A DNA stretch of 64,000 nucleotides from Ianthella basta (taxonomy: Eukaryota > Porifera > Demospongiae > Verongiida > Ianthellidae), in the NCBI GenBank assembly GCA_964019415.1, contig OZ025869.1:3970765-4034764 (forward strand). Reading direction: 5' to 3'. Each line of letters opens with the position of its first letter. Position 1 is the stretch's first letter. A program made the translations under genes and the position numbers. Of the stretch, positions 45,190 through 56,833 are shown piece after piece. The notes under the pieces are model-generated. The model ran no database searches and was not told where the DNA came from. It saw only the letters and a list, made by a program, of their open reading frames with translations.

Positions 45190-45610
45190 AATGAGTCCAG
45201 CATACGGTTAAAACTGGAATGCCAGGTAAGAGGCGTGGTAGCTACAGAGATAGGTATGGGGTGTAGTAGGTAAGGGGTGTGGCAAGTTTAGCCGAGAGTG
45301 GCATGTAGGTAATGGGTGTGTTAACTTAGGAGTGTAGTAAGTTATAGGGGTGTGGTACACAGGCAAGTGGTATGGCAGGTATGGGGTGCATAAGTCAGGG
45401 GCGTGTTATGTAGGTAGAGTGTGGCACATAGCTTGGGGGTGTGGTAAGTTAGGGGCATGGTAAACAGGTAAGGGTCCATGGGTAAGAGCTAGGTATGCTG
45501 TGTTGTGGGTGTGGTAAGGAGTATAGTAAGTTAGTTAGGAGTGTGATATGTGGTTAGGGATGTGGCACGCAAGTAAAGGGGGTGATATAGCTATAGGTTT
45601 TGGGGTTTGG
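45190..45610. repeat. Degenerate minisatellite, about 18-22-bp unit
   Basis: About 20 diverged units on the theme GGTAAGGGGTGTGGTA/AAGTTAGGGG. Similar units recur at 48,370-48,500. There is no coding potential. The strong purine/G bias on the plus strand is notable. Confidence 0.75.
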
Positions 45611-45619
45611 TAAGCTAGA

Positions 45620-46300
45620 TGTATTATGCCTGGAAAACCTAGAATGTAGACAGATGAGGGGGTCCACATAATTTTTCCTTTGTATTACAGCATACAAACA
45701 ACCATGGCTATCCCTACATAGACAGCACTACCTGATATAGCTGCCCCAAGCTGCATGCAGCCATATGAAAGTTGGATCAGAAAACAATATAATCTCAGCC
45801 CAGCGAGCTAGACCATTTGAACAATGTGAGATGGAACAATTAACCAACACACAAGTATATCTATACCGTAATTGGAGCTCTGTGGCTTGTACCATATTTA
45901 TTGTGCAGGTAGGTAGCTAGGTATAATTAACTGGGAAACATACATGCAATCTGTGGAAGATTGAGGAATGGATACATTTGTGCAATGGCTGCGGTTCTTC
46001 TGGATGGCTCAGTGATTGTGAAGAACATATAATTACTATGATACTAGATCATCGAAAGAGTTTACAGTGACACTATACTGCAATATATATATACAGCATG
46101 CATGAAATGAGTTAATTGTATCCAATATATCCAATATATATCCAATCACTTTAGTGTACGTACACCTGTTAAAGCTTGTTCCTGGTGAATTGACTGCAGT
46201 ATACACCAATTAATTTTAAGGTACGTACGTGTGTCTCATGTACATGACTTGGGACCGTCGGTGTAGCTACTGTGTATAGCTAATACAGTATGTCACGGGC
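45620..46300. other. Stretch without a recognisable gene
   Basis: A/T-rich unique-looking sequence with short ATATAT and CCAATATA repeats (46,085-46,145). Nothing further is supported. Confidence 0.5.
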
Positions 46301-46305
46301 TAGGG

Positions 46306-46410
46306 TTGCTGGTCACCGCCAACAGCCACTGCATGATCCATTCCCTCCTTATATGCCTAACGTTGTCTTTCATCCACATGTCACCATGGTACATAAACCA
46401 TCTTAATGAA
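46306..46410. repeat. Fragment of the 380-bp MITE, upstream of the secreted-protein gene
   Basis: GCTGGTCACCGCCAACA, CCACTG, GATCCATTCCCTCCTTATAT and the CACCATGGTACATA-ACCATCTTAAT segment match copy A 6,940-7,085 with internal deletions. It ends about 240 bp before the TATA box. Confidence 0.8.
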
Positions 46411-46648
46411 AGAACAGCCTACAGTGCTTTACACGCACTCCGGTGGGCTAAGGTGCGATGTAGTTTCAATACATTGAAAAAACGCATAACCCCCTATTGC
46501 ACAATCATGCACGGGGTAATGAAAAGGTAGCTATTCACCATTGCTCAGACCGTAGGCACAGGAGTTTCCTCCTGCGTCTATGCTCAGACTTTGACATCCA
46601 AGCGTTAACTTCGTTAGTTGGGTAAAATCCTAAATGAGGTCACGACCA

Positions 46649-46671
46649 TGACGTCAACCTGGTGTATAAAA
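46649..46671 (+). promoter_or_regulatory. Probable core promoter: CRE-type TGACGTCA plus TATA box
   Basis: TGACGTCA (46,649-46,656), the full CREB/ATF palindrome, is followed 8 bp later by TATAAAA (46,665-46,671). A transcription start about 30 bp on would leave a leader of about 95 bp before ATG 46,791. A second TGAGGTCACG element is at 46,635. Confidence 0.6.
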
Positions 46672-46790
46672 CACTGTAGTCTAAAGCAGCACAACATTGC
46701 AATGCGGCTAAATTGTTTCAGAGCAAACTGAAGCGAGGTTAAGTTAAACATTTTCGTTGGATATAACTCAAGTACAAGAAGACCTGGAGT

Positions 46791-47228
46791 ATGACTGCCA
46801 AAGGAGCCCTGCTTGTGATACTGTCATTGACAGTGGCCTGTATTCATGTCTCAGCCCATGCACACTGGACCCCAGTGAGAAAGCTGCATCTTGGCAGTGT
46901 AAATCTGCGGACAACAAAACCTTATGCATTTCATATCCCATCCTGGAAGGTTCCAGCCAGTGCCAAAGAAGTTTTGCTGTTTGTTGATGCCCAGTGGGGA
47001 AGATCAAGCCCAGACCGATCAAGCCACATTGAAATTTATACCAGACACCATGGTGTTCACTATTCTAAGTGCATTTCCATGCACACATACCACCAGGAAG
47101 CCTGGTCTACCAACTCTGACAACTTCTGGCTGCCTACGTTTACAAGGAGTGAGACTGTCTATGTGAAGACACCCCACGTACACACTGGAAATTTGGGCAT
47201 CACCATTGACGTTATTGGATATCGTTAA
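46791..47228 (+). CDS. Secreted protein of unknown function, 145 residues
   Basis: An intact single-exon frame. Residues 1-22 form a signal peptide (basic TAKG start, hydrophobic ALLVILSLTVACI, then VSAHA as a likely cleavage site). The mature part is rich in alternating hydrophobic residues (KEVLLFVDAQWG, HIEIYTRHH, ETVYVKTPHV, GNLGITIDVIGYR), suggesting a beta-sandwich, with SMHTYHQEAWSTNSDNFWLP as a conserved-looking block. Eleven His residues stand out. It has only two Cys, one of them in the signal peptide, so disulfides are unlikely. I recall similar short secreted proteins in sponges and cnidarians but cannot name the family. TATA and CRE elements upstream support a regulated gene. It is the only clearly undamaged gene in the window. 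Confidence 0.75.
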   Translation: MTAKGALLVILSLTVACIHVSAHAHWTPVRKLHLGSVNLRTTKPYAFHIPSWKVPASAKEVLLFVDAQWGRSSPDRSSHIEIYTRHHGVHYSKCISMHTYHQEAWSTNSDNFWLPTFTRSETVYVKTPHVHTGNLGITIDVIGYR

Positions 47229-47229
47229 C

Positions 47230-49170
47230 TGCATTCTGATTACTTTGTAACCTCACTCTAGATAACATGCTTAGGTCTCTGACAAGCTGTAATAGCTTTC
47301 ATATTTGACACATGTATATGGCTGTCAATAGTTAATTATGGCTTGTGTGTGCTATTGTAACTAATCAACATCATTTTCTATACTTATCTATTGTAGCTGG
47401 TTTTGTAGTGGTTATTATCATCATTTGTCTCATTAATGAGTGAACCCAATTTGCAATGCCATGAACAGAAGCACTCAGTTTTGCATGACGGTAACATTGG
47501 GGCAATCTTCAGCATGCTACAGTATATGTATAGCTGGCAGGTATATGTGACACTGTTTAGTGTCTAGATGGGTGATACCCATTTAAAGTAGCTATAACTA
47601 CTAGACTAAGTAGCTATGATGGCAGAATTCCTGTCTTATAACTATACCTGCTTGGAGTGCCTTTCCTTGTTTGGTGATGCAAAAGCCATCTGCAATGTTC
47701 GCATGACAAGTGGCGCACTGCGCCCCTGCACAATTAAAGGGATTGCGTAACCGCGACCTACCTCCATTACGTAATCCTTATACTGCGCACTGCCCTAACT
47801 TAAGGTACAGTGCGAACGTGTATTGACCAAACTCCAAAACTGCCCAGTTCAACTGTCAAGGTCAGACAGTGTTTACATCATAGTTTGCAGTCTCTGGAAA
47901 TGAATACTCTGCCTGGTGTGTGACAACTCGATCAAAGAAGCACCACCACACACTGTGTTACTATCCATCAAGTTACAATGCTAACCTTGCATGATGCACA
48001 ATGTCATGATAATGAATCTGCACGAATCTCACACATATATATATATATATATGCATGCATGCCAGCAATCTAGCTGCTTTGTATGGTCTTCCAAAATTAA
48101 ATCCAGAATCAGCAAGCAAGAAAAATGCTGGACCCTTGCAGTTTCTGCATGGTGAGCAACCAGTTTGCAATGGAGGAAGTGGGTCGGGTCTGCTATTAGT
48201 CCTATAGCTAGGAAAGAATAAAAGTTTTCTACAAAAACTACTAAAGACGTAGGGCTGGCATAAAAAGTACAGAAACAAGGACAGGCTACTACACAGTGGA
48301 ACATTCACTAATGTCCCTACATGCAAGAGTGTAGTAGTAGCCTATCCTTGTTTCTGTGAAGGATAGAATTAGTACATAGGATACGGATGTGGTGAATTGG
48401 GAGTTAGCGTTGGGATGTGGTCGCAAGCTATTATAGCTTAGGGATGTTGTAGGTTAGGGGATACATATGTTAGTAAGGGGTACGTGTGCATTGTAAGGAA
48501 GATGCTGTTGGCAAAGGGTGTAGAGTTAGGTGAAGAGTTATGACATGCTAGGTATAACAGCAATGTGAGAGGTATAGAACACTTACAGATCCCAGGGATC
48601 CTGTTACTGCTGTAGTGCTGAAAAGCACTGTTTTCACCACATGGCAGCAAAGAATAGCACCTACCTAGGGCATGGAGGATGAATTCCTGAATGCCTGTTG
48701 ATACCATGACACTCGGAGAACTTGACAAAGCCTTGAGAAATTTTCTAGGATCACCCATGGTCAATTTGCAGTATGCTCGGAAATGATTTCCATGGCAATT
48801 GAATTAACCAATGGGCACCGATGCACAAAATTGGTGCTTACTTATTCAGCTTATTAATCTTCATGGCAATATAAGTGTTTCCAGAGATGGACAGACGACG
48901 TGCAGAATTGCTGAAGAACCTTACCAGAACAGCTACGGCTTTTTTGCACGGGCTCTAACCATCTGTTGCCATAATATTATAGGTCCAACTTCTCATTAGT
49001 GCAAGGGGGCAGAACAGCAGTGCTTTCCTGCCACACCCGATAATGAGCGAGAAGTTATCTTCCGCCCGCTAGCGACAACGGAAAGTTATGTCTATATACC
49101 CACCTGGCTAGTGCTGTGAACGTTGAAATTAACTTAAAGTGCAGTTTATTATATTTCAGGTAGTGTTTGC
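47230..49170. other. Intergenic stretch between the secreted-protein gene and copy C
   Basis: No gene recognised. It contains a GC-rich small dyad near 47,710-47,820 (GGCGCACTGCGCCCC and TGCGCACTGCC), an (AT)n run at 48,035-48,050, an inverted repeat at 48,269-48,358 and weak GGGATGTGGT-type units at 48,370-48,500. Frames here are short and lack domains. Confidence 0.55.
48269..48358. repeat. Inverted repeat, about 27-bp arms
   Basis: TACAGAAACAAGGACAGGCT and GTAGCCTATCCTTGTTTCTG pair with one mismatch and a 3-base slip around a loop of about 35 bases. Confidence 0.8.
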
Positions 49171-49784
49171 AGTGACAGTGGCAGTGACCATGTGTTGGCT
49201 GCCTGTATCTAATGTGCCACTGGTGAGTGAGTATTACACTGTGTATCTTAATTAGGAAACACTATACAAATAGCAAACTACAAGGCAATACAAGGATATG
49301 TATACGTGCACTGTAGGTAATCGTGCTACTCGTAGCAGCCATTTGGGAAAGGTTTAGAGCAATGAAGACAAAGACAGTGAACTGGAGAGGGTGGTATGTT
49401 GTGACATAGGCAAAATGTAACCTCTCCATCTCTCCAGAGACAGATGCTGCAGAGGGAGAGATATAGGACAAGAGCATGCAGTGCTCTCTTCCCCCACCCA
49501 CGGTTGCTCTTCTCCCCCCTATGCCCATGATGACACCAGGGAGACAGTTGTTTAACCTGTAACCTGTTTACCCATCAGTAGGTAGAATGAACATGTATAA
49601 CTACAAACATTTAAAAACATGTTTAACAATAAACACTTAAGATGACATGCATGATCAAGGTTCATTCAACAACATCTCAAAGTAATGTATAGTCATTAAG
49701 TATTCAATATCATGTACTACTATAAGTTGTCCACTGTCAATGTAATATACCACTTAAATATGGAAAAACACACATTGGTATTAC

Positions 49785-50094
49785 AGTTGGTTGGGAGTCC
49801 CAAAAGGCCCTATTGAGCTGGCAATCAGTGATTCCCTTCCCCCTGACATCCTACAAAGATGGAAAGCCACAGACAGCTGTTTCGCCCTGATTGGGGCTCA
49901 TCAGTGTGGCGTACTGATGGCAGTAGGATGAATGCCACCTCCATATGTATACACATGGAAGCAGCATAAAATTAGGGGGAAGCCTCAGCCAGAAGACGGC
50001 TAAAGTTGGGGCTGTGTTCATCTTTGTAGGATGTTAGGGGGAAGGGAATCACTGGTTGCCAACTCAGTAGGGCCTTTGGGCCTCCCAACCAACT
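49785..50094. repeat. Foldback carrying the hammerhead, copy C
   Basis: Same structure as the copy A foldback. Arms at about 49,785-49,862 and 50,018-50,094, with a few small differences in the spacer. Confidence 0.85.
49848..49929 (-). ncRNA. Type I hammerhead ribozyme (copy C)
   Basis: The 82-base block is identical to the copy A ribozyme: stem I GCCACA/UGUGGC (49,910-49,905 with 49,871-49,866), CUGAUGA box, stem II, GAAAC, GUC and the distal ATCCTAC/GTAGGAT helix (49,848-49,854 with 49,923-49,929). Substitutions occur a few bases outside it. Confidence 0.9.
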
Positions 50095-51799
50095 GTACCA
50101 CCAATACTAGTGTAGTTGGTTGGTGGTGTAAACCCAGTGATCCTTCAAGCAACAAATCTAAAACATACTAGCAAAGCACCCAGAGTTTCTTTGTACAGAA
50201 TAATGTCACCTGGTGGAAATGCCCAGCTGAGAGCCCTGACCTGAATCCTATTAGATAAGGTTTGGAGATCCATGAAGATTCTTCTCTGTGACAAATACAA
50301 GTGAGGAGCAGCTGAAGGAAGGTATCAGATAGTATTGGAGCAATTTCACTCCAGACATGTGCACCCATTAATTGTATTCAAAGGGACACCGGTGCATCAG
50401 GATGCTACAGAACCATCCATTGTACTGTTTGCTGATGTACATGTCACTATTTTCAACTTGCGCTGCATGATTACATTACTTCACTAATTATTACTTCACT
50501 GGGTGACACTTGACCTTCTGCTGCTCACCACAGATGTTTGGATAGAGGAGAGGACCATAGACGCTCTTCACTGTATGCAACATAGAGACTAAAACAGCAA
50601 ATGCCAAATTACGTCCATGTCTGAAAGCAAGCCTTGCAATCACAGCTAAACTAATACTGAAAATCATGCTATGGCAAAAATCATTACCTAGAACTCCTGC
50701 ACCGCTTGTGACAGTTGGAGAAGAGAAGAACAGCTGAAGAAGTACTAAATTCAGAGCAAGACTGCACGAGTGAAATGACAAAAAGGTGCAAGGTAGCCAG
50801 AATACTGCCAATCACCATGTTTATGAGTGACCCTATTGTTGTACTATCACTAACAGTGTGTTAAAGAAGCTGACCATGCAACAAGTCCAGTAAGTACACC
50901 TAGTTACGATAAGTTACCACTTGCACAGTGTACTGGTTAATGATAAGTTACCACATGCACTGGTTAATGATAAGTTACCACATGCACAGTGTACATAGTG
51001 AAATCAGTCCAAGGACGCCGCTAAACACGATGGGAAGCAATAAGGCTTGGGTATGGTTGCTATGTCAACCTAACTATTGAGCAAGCCAAGAAAGAAGTGA
51101 ACTGCCCTAACTAATATTCAAGTCACCTTGTTGTAAAGGAACATCAGAAATGAAGTACATGTCACAGTACTCAGTGGTGTAAAACTAGAGTTCATAAAGT
51201 ACAGGCCTAGCATCATTTGTAGTCACAAACATCAGATTGCATGCAGTGTGCCTCTACTATACAATAGACTGATATATGCTGAAATATATGCAATCCTCGA
51301 GTGCATTGTGTGCTGGTTAGCAGTATGAAATGCCAGGACTGATTGACACTCACACACACTCAGCTATTGCAAGCCTTTGAAGGCCCGTTCAACCCTGGGC
51401 TACCCCGCCGGACCAGCAAGCTCCTCAGTCGAATTGGCAATCAGTGAGGGCAGGAACGCAACCTACAGCCTATACACAGACCAGAACAGTACCAAATTAC
51501 TTTCACTCAATATTGGAAATTGTTAGGATGCTGTTTCTAGACTGAAACAAGGTAACGGTGATTGTTTTGGCTCAGGGTTTTGCTTGCCTTTTTGAGTTCT
51601 TTCGCCAGTTTGCCACCAAGGAATGTCCTGCTGAAAGAGATGATGGCCCTTAGAGATCTTGCCAGGGATGATGACATTTTGGTACTCCAATACACTTTGG
51701 AAGAAAGGGAAAGGTGAGCAAATGTAATAATATGAATGGCTCACTCACTCACTCATTCACTAACTCACCCACCCACTACATGATGCCAGCCATGTCCTC

Positions 51800-52558
51800 A
51801 TGTGGGAGAGTCGGGAGCAGTGTGCAGGACAGGGGGCATTTGTATGCTCCCGCTTTCCCCACCTCGCAGCAGATGTGAGCCCCTTCATTAAAGCCGGTTC
51901 CATCATCTGTGGCTATGCCAGGGAATCACTTTCCGATGAGGAGTTTGGACGTCTCTGCCCGGAGGAGCTGGAGTATGCACTTTCAATTCATTTCAGGGGG
52001 GTGTTTCACTATAATGCCTACGAATACGATGGCCACAACATCAGGCACTATATCAACCAGGGTGACCTACGGCAGGCCCTGGACAAGTTGTTCAGCATGG
52101 CCCGAGTGGGGGGGGGGGGGGGGGACATTTCAATTCTCCCATGTGGAGGATGTCACTCAAGAGCACTGCAATTGCAAGTTTGCAAAGCAGCGCAACTTTG
52201 GCGCTGTCATTGTCGCCAACAAGGAGATCAGACTTAGTCGACACGCCCCAACTGAACTCCTTGCCAACTATGGCATTGAGAGCTACTAGTTGGACTTCTT
52301 TGCCCGCCACTGTGTGGATCTTGGATTTGACCACCCGATGGTCAAGATCATTTCGTGGTTTGCCGCATCCCCCCAGAGCCACCTGCCAGACAAACACTGC
52401 CAGACCATCCTTCATACAATTCCGGCATCTGTCCAGGTCCCTTCTGACATTATCCCCCCATACACTCAGCCCCCCCCCACACCCACATCCACGCGTGCTG
52501 CACCCACCCATCAGCACCCACACACTCATTGCTACTGTACTAGTGTTTTGTGCAATTG
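51800..52558 (+). pseudogene. SET-domain protein remnant (copy C)
   Basis: This is the counterpart of the copy A SET region. The TAG replacing the expected Trp is also present (52,287-52,289), so the nonsense change predates the A/C split. The G run at 52,108-52,124 is 17 bases against 10 in copy A, a difference not divisible by three, so the frame is lost after the ALDKLFSMARV segment. The later in-frame stop of copy A (near 3,249) is a CAG codon here. Both copies are therefore broken in partly different ways. Confidence 0.6.
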
Positions 52559-55029
52559 AAACATGGCGCCCTTTAGCCTATTTCGATGATATTTATGGCA
52601 ATAATCAATGTATAACAAAATCCCCTAACAGGAAGAATCTTAATACCCACAAAAATAACGAAAGAAAGCATAGTGATCAATTGCGTACCTGCCAATTCAG
52701 AACATTGGCCCATCTCGGGAAGGCCCTGAAGTGCCTTGAACGTCCGCTACTTTCAAACATGGGCCCATCTGAAGTGCCTCCAACGTCTGCCATTTTGTTC
52801 GGCCTGCTGGAGTATGAATACAATTATCCAATTGACTTGCTAGCCCTTCACCAGGGGACGCTTCTAAGGCATGCAGCAGATGCTCTGCGCGCACTGAAGG
52901 GCTGCAAACTGGTAGGTGCACTCCATGCTAAGTGTGCACACCAATGATATAAAAGTGCACTTCCTTTGTTGACCTTTCAGTGGATTGTTGAAAGCGATTT
53001 TATGTAATTTTGGACCTCATCAACCTGCGAATTGGACGTGCACTCTCCCCGAATGCAGCATGCTGTAGCCCTGATGTGCTATTTTACATTATGGCGCCAC
53101 TGAATTGTGTGCAGGTGCGACCATGCCATAGTAAAAGACCTGCAAATATGCATTTGGAGCCTGTGGACGGAGCACAGCAATTTGGCCAGGAAGGGCTGCA
53201 TCTTGCTGGTTTTTGCAATCTTGGCTGGAGCATGACCTGGCAAGTGTACCATGCAAGAATTGCCTATTCAAATCCCACTTTCCTTGTACAATGTTGAAGG
53301 CCAAAAACAGCAGCTTAAATATTGGGGGATAGGAGCTGCTGCAAGCAGAACCTGGCATGTATGGGCATTTATATCATTCCTCCGACAGCCAAAGTTGGCA
53401 CGTACCAAGCCATACTGGGTGCATTACGTCATATGGTGCATTACATCATATTCAAAGGAAAATGGCCACCAACAGCCACGAGCAAGGTACGTTTGCCTTG
53501 CATGTGCAGGGTTTTCACTCCCCCCTCCCATACACTTCACCCACCATTACTGTCATCATTATTCATTAATCATTATTGTTAATACTCATGACCTGTCACT
53601 TGTGACCTCATCAAGACTTTCCACTAGGTTGCTATATATAAAGCCCATCACTCATCTTTCTTCAGTATTGTAACTGATAAAGACTTTTGTGGTCATAACA
53701 TATTACATAGATTTCCATCTATTCTCTGCTACGTGTTGCTCAATAATTCCCCTGTCCTAACGATGCCGTAGCAAAGAGCCTCTACCAAATTATTAAATCA
53801 GTTAAGCATATCTTGTTGTTTGGGTGGAGTGAGAGAGCGGGGGTCATTAAGAAGCAGTTTGTTGTACTACTTTAAAGTAGACCGCGGAGAAGAAGTAGGC
53901 TACCTGCAGGAGATCTTCCCTGTCGGCTGCTATGTGTGTACTGATTGTGCGAACATCGTCAAGGAGTATAAGACTGAGGGAGAGATGGCAGTATGCGGAG
54001 AACCTCCTCCGAAGTTAAGCCGTGGTGCACGTTTACCTACACGAGCAAGGCCTGCTATACCCTTGGCAATGTCCACTCCTGGCGACCAAGGTTGGAAGCG
54101 CAAGATCAACCAATCACCAATAGCTGTACTGGCTATAATAATTATAGTTGCTGTAGCAGAAGTAGTAGTTGTAGTAGCTAGCTGTAGTAGCAGTAGTAGC
54201 AGTAGCATGCAGTAGACCTTGTAAATGGAGTAGATGGAGTAGACCCTGTAGATTGAGTAGATGCAGTAGACCCTAGTATCTGGATGGGTAGAGTCTAGAC
54301 TGGGTATAGACACAGCTAGCTAGATGGGGCAGATCCTGGATCAGGATGTGTACTGGAGTCTATAGCCTACACATCATGCATGTGCGTCACACGCAGGGCC
54401 TTGCACACAACGACACACACAGGGCAGCCATAACTACATGGAGTACTATCTAGCTAGTGGGTTAGCCTAAGGTTCACCTTGCAAGGCTACAGGGATGCTG
54501 CAACTGGTTCTCCTGGTCTATAATCTATCATGCTATTATCTATGATCAGTCTGGTCATTTTCATTTTCATTGTCCTCGTGGGGTGGAGGGGCTGAGCCAC
54601 CATCATTGAACATGCTGGCCTAAAATCGCGCTGTCTTTTCTATTGGAGGCCATTTTAATTGTGCCATCTTTGGTTTGTTTTCAAAATGGCTTTTGTGTGT
54701 GCAAAGTGTGTTTTCTCCCTCGTCCATCACAGGTGTACGCAGGAAGTCCTTTGAGTTGCTTTACTTGTATCCCAATTTATAGCGCAGTAGCGCAAGTGCA
54801 AGTGGAGCAGACCCTGAGTGACGGCCATACTTTTTTGGTTTACGAAGGGCAAAGTGTGAGCAAAAATGGCGGTCTGTCCCATGAAACATAAAATTCTGTT
54901 CAAAACTGAGCATGAAAAAAATGTCATAGTATGATAATAATATTATAGTGCAGTGGCGATTAATAACAGGTAAGTTAGTCAGTACTTCCACCGTCAGTAC
55001 TTCCAAGGTCTGATGACTTGCAAGCACCA

Positions 55030-56055
55030 TTATAGATTAATTGCTGCAATGGTTTCTGCTGCCTGTATAGACTGGATTTTAGCTGCTATTGAGTGCACAT
55101 TCCTAGCACACAAAGCATCTTGCAATCTTGTATCTTTCAATGTACACTCAGCTTCCTTTGCCACTGCATTAAATAGAGGCAACACTTCTTGTGCGTGTGT
55201 TGCTACTTTTAGTATCTGTCCCAGTGCAAAGTTTTCTACCACTGTTCACGTCCCAGTCTACACCTTCTCTTGGCAATCAAGAGCACACCTATTACTGGAT
55301 GAAATGTCCACATGTTGTAGTTCACTGTAGTTTCTCTTTCTAGATGCAGCAGGACTGAGCACCATTCTTGCCCTATTTGGGTTCTTACAACCTTTACACT
55401 TGCAGTCTGCCTTACAGCTGTCTCCACCCCACAAGCAGGGGCATCTACACTTGTACTTGGTGCTTTTGCTAATAGCTGTGCAAGAAATTACATTGTCTTC
55501 CTTTTATTTACTCCACAGCGACAGAAGCTGACTGGTGATTCTTTCCGCTTTTCTGCTTTTGTTACCCCGTCATAGTGCCCTGCGCCAGCACCACTGTAAG
55601 CTATGTATAGATTGATGATATCTAGTATAATTTTGGAGCATCTTTGAGGCAAAAACACCATGACAGGTTCATGGCGAAAAGAGGTGAGCACACAGAGCAT
55701 CATTGATAATGCATTTGCCATGGCTGGTGCCATTAACTCACCAAAGTTGCTGTCATAGTACCTGTTGCTTTCAAAGTTTCGAGCTTCAACAGTGTAATCC
55801 TGTGTCGATTCAATGAAGTCCTCATATAAGCTATCCTTTCCCCCAGCCATTCTTCCACTAGCAAATGCCTCAAGATACCAACTTTGTTGTCAGGTGATTA
55901 TGTAATGTCATAACCCACACTACTCAGCAGTGAATCAAAGTTGAGATTGCATTTCATGGCCTCCTCTATTGCTTGCAGACGGAATGAAAGAAGCAGTTAC
56001 CATCACCTGGGACAGGAGATGCTGCAAAGCCTAGCGAGAATAAGTTGCTGGTGAG
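55030..56055 (-). pseudogene. OTU cysteine protease remnant (copy C)
   Basis: This is the copy C version of the OTU/CXC gene and shares the three inactivating lesions of A and B. An additional small deletion near 55,832 changes the segment that reads GERRSLYEDF in A and B. The Cys-rich tail and the C-terminal helical segment are intact. Confidence 0.7.
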
Positions 56056-56766
56056 AGTGTCTCTGGACCAGCACCGGCAACCTCCAGATCTTTAGCCGAC
56101 CCTTTAGCAGCCGGGTCACTGGTCACTGCCAACAACCACTGATCCATTCCCTCCTTATATACCAATGTTCTTATATACCAATGTCCCCCTTCTTTCCTTA
56201 CCATGTGTAGTTCCGAACGTTGTCTTTCATTCGTGTCACCATGGTACATAGACCATCTTAATTAGCATTTCCGAGTGTCACTGATTAGTCAGTGCCCAGT
56301 GTGGGAGTTTCAAAGGAGGCTCTGGATAGAGCCCGCCCACATTGGCATATGAGGAGGGAATGGATCAGTGGTTGTAGGTGGTGACCAGTGACCCGGCTGC
56401 TAAAGGGTCAGCTAAAGATCTGGAGGTTCCCGGTGCTGGTCTGGTTCACTGCCATTTTTCCCTTCCCCCTTCTTTCCTTACCATGTGTAGTTCCGAATGT
56501 TGTCTTTCTATCTCTTTCCGACACCATCTTCTTTCATGTACACCTTCAGGCTTTAGCCACATATCTAAAATGGGTCTTCAAACATTCACAGAGCTCGAAC
56601 GCGTGACGTCACATTTGTCGCGGAAACAACAATCTAAACCTCTCTATTATTATCCACATATATAAGTCAGCATATACACTACAGGCATGCATTTGCTTGC
56701 ACATATGCCTATTGTGCATGTGTTTGTGTGCGTGTGTCATTGTGTGTGTTTGTGTGTGTACGTACG

Positions 56767-56770
<4 letters not shown>

Positions 56771-56832
<62 letters not shown>
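56771..56832. repeat. (TG)31 microsatellite (copy C)
   Basis: The copy C version of the TG array and the shortest of the three. Confidence 0.97.

Positions 56833-56833
<1 letters not shown>

Noticed and set aside
52141-52947. Plus-strand frame of 268 codons in copy C
   Set aside because: It joins an out-of-frame reading of the SET region to the downstream exon across the indel-prone G run. The SET part is the wrong frame, so it is not one real protein.
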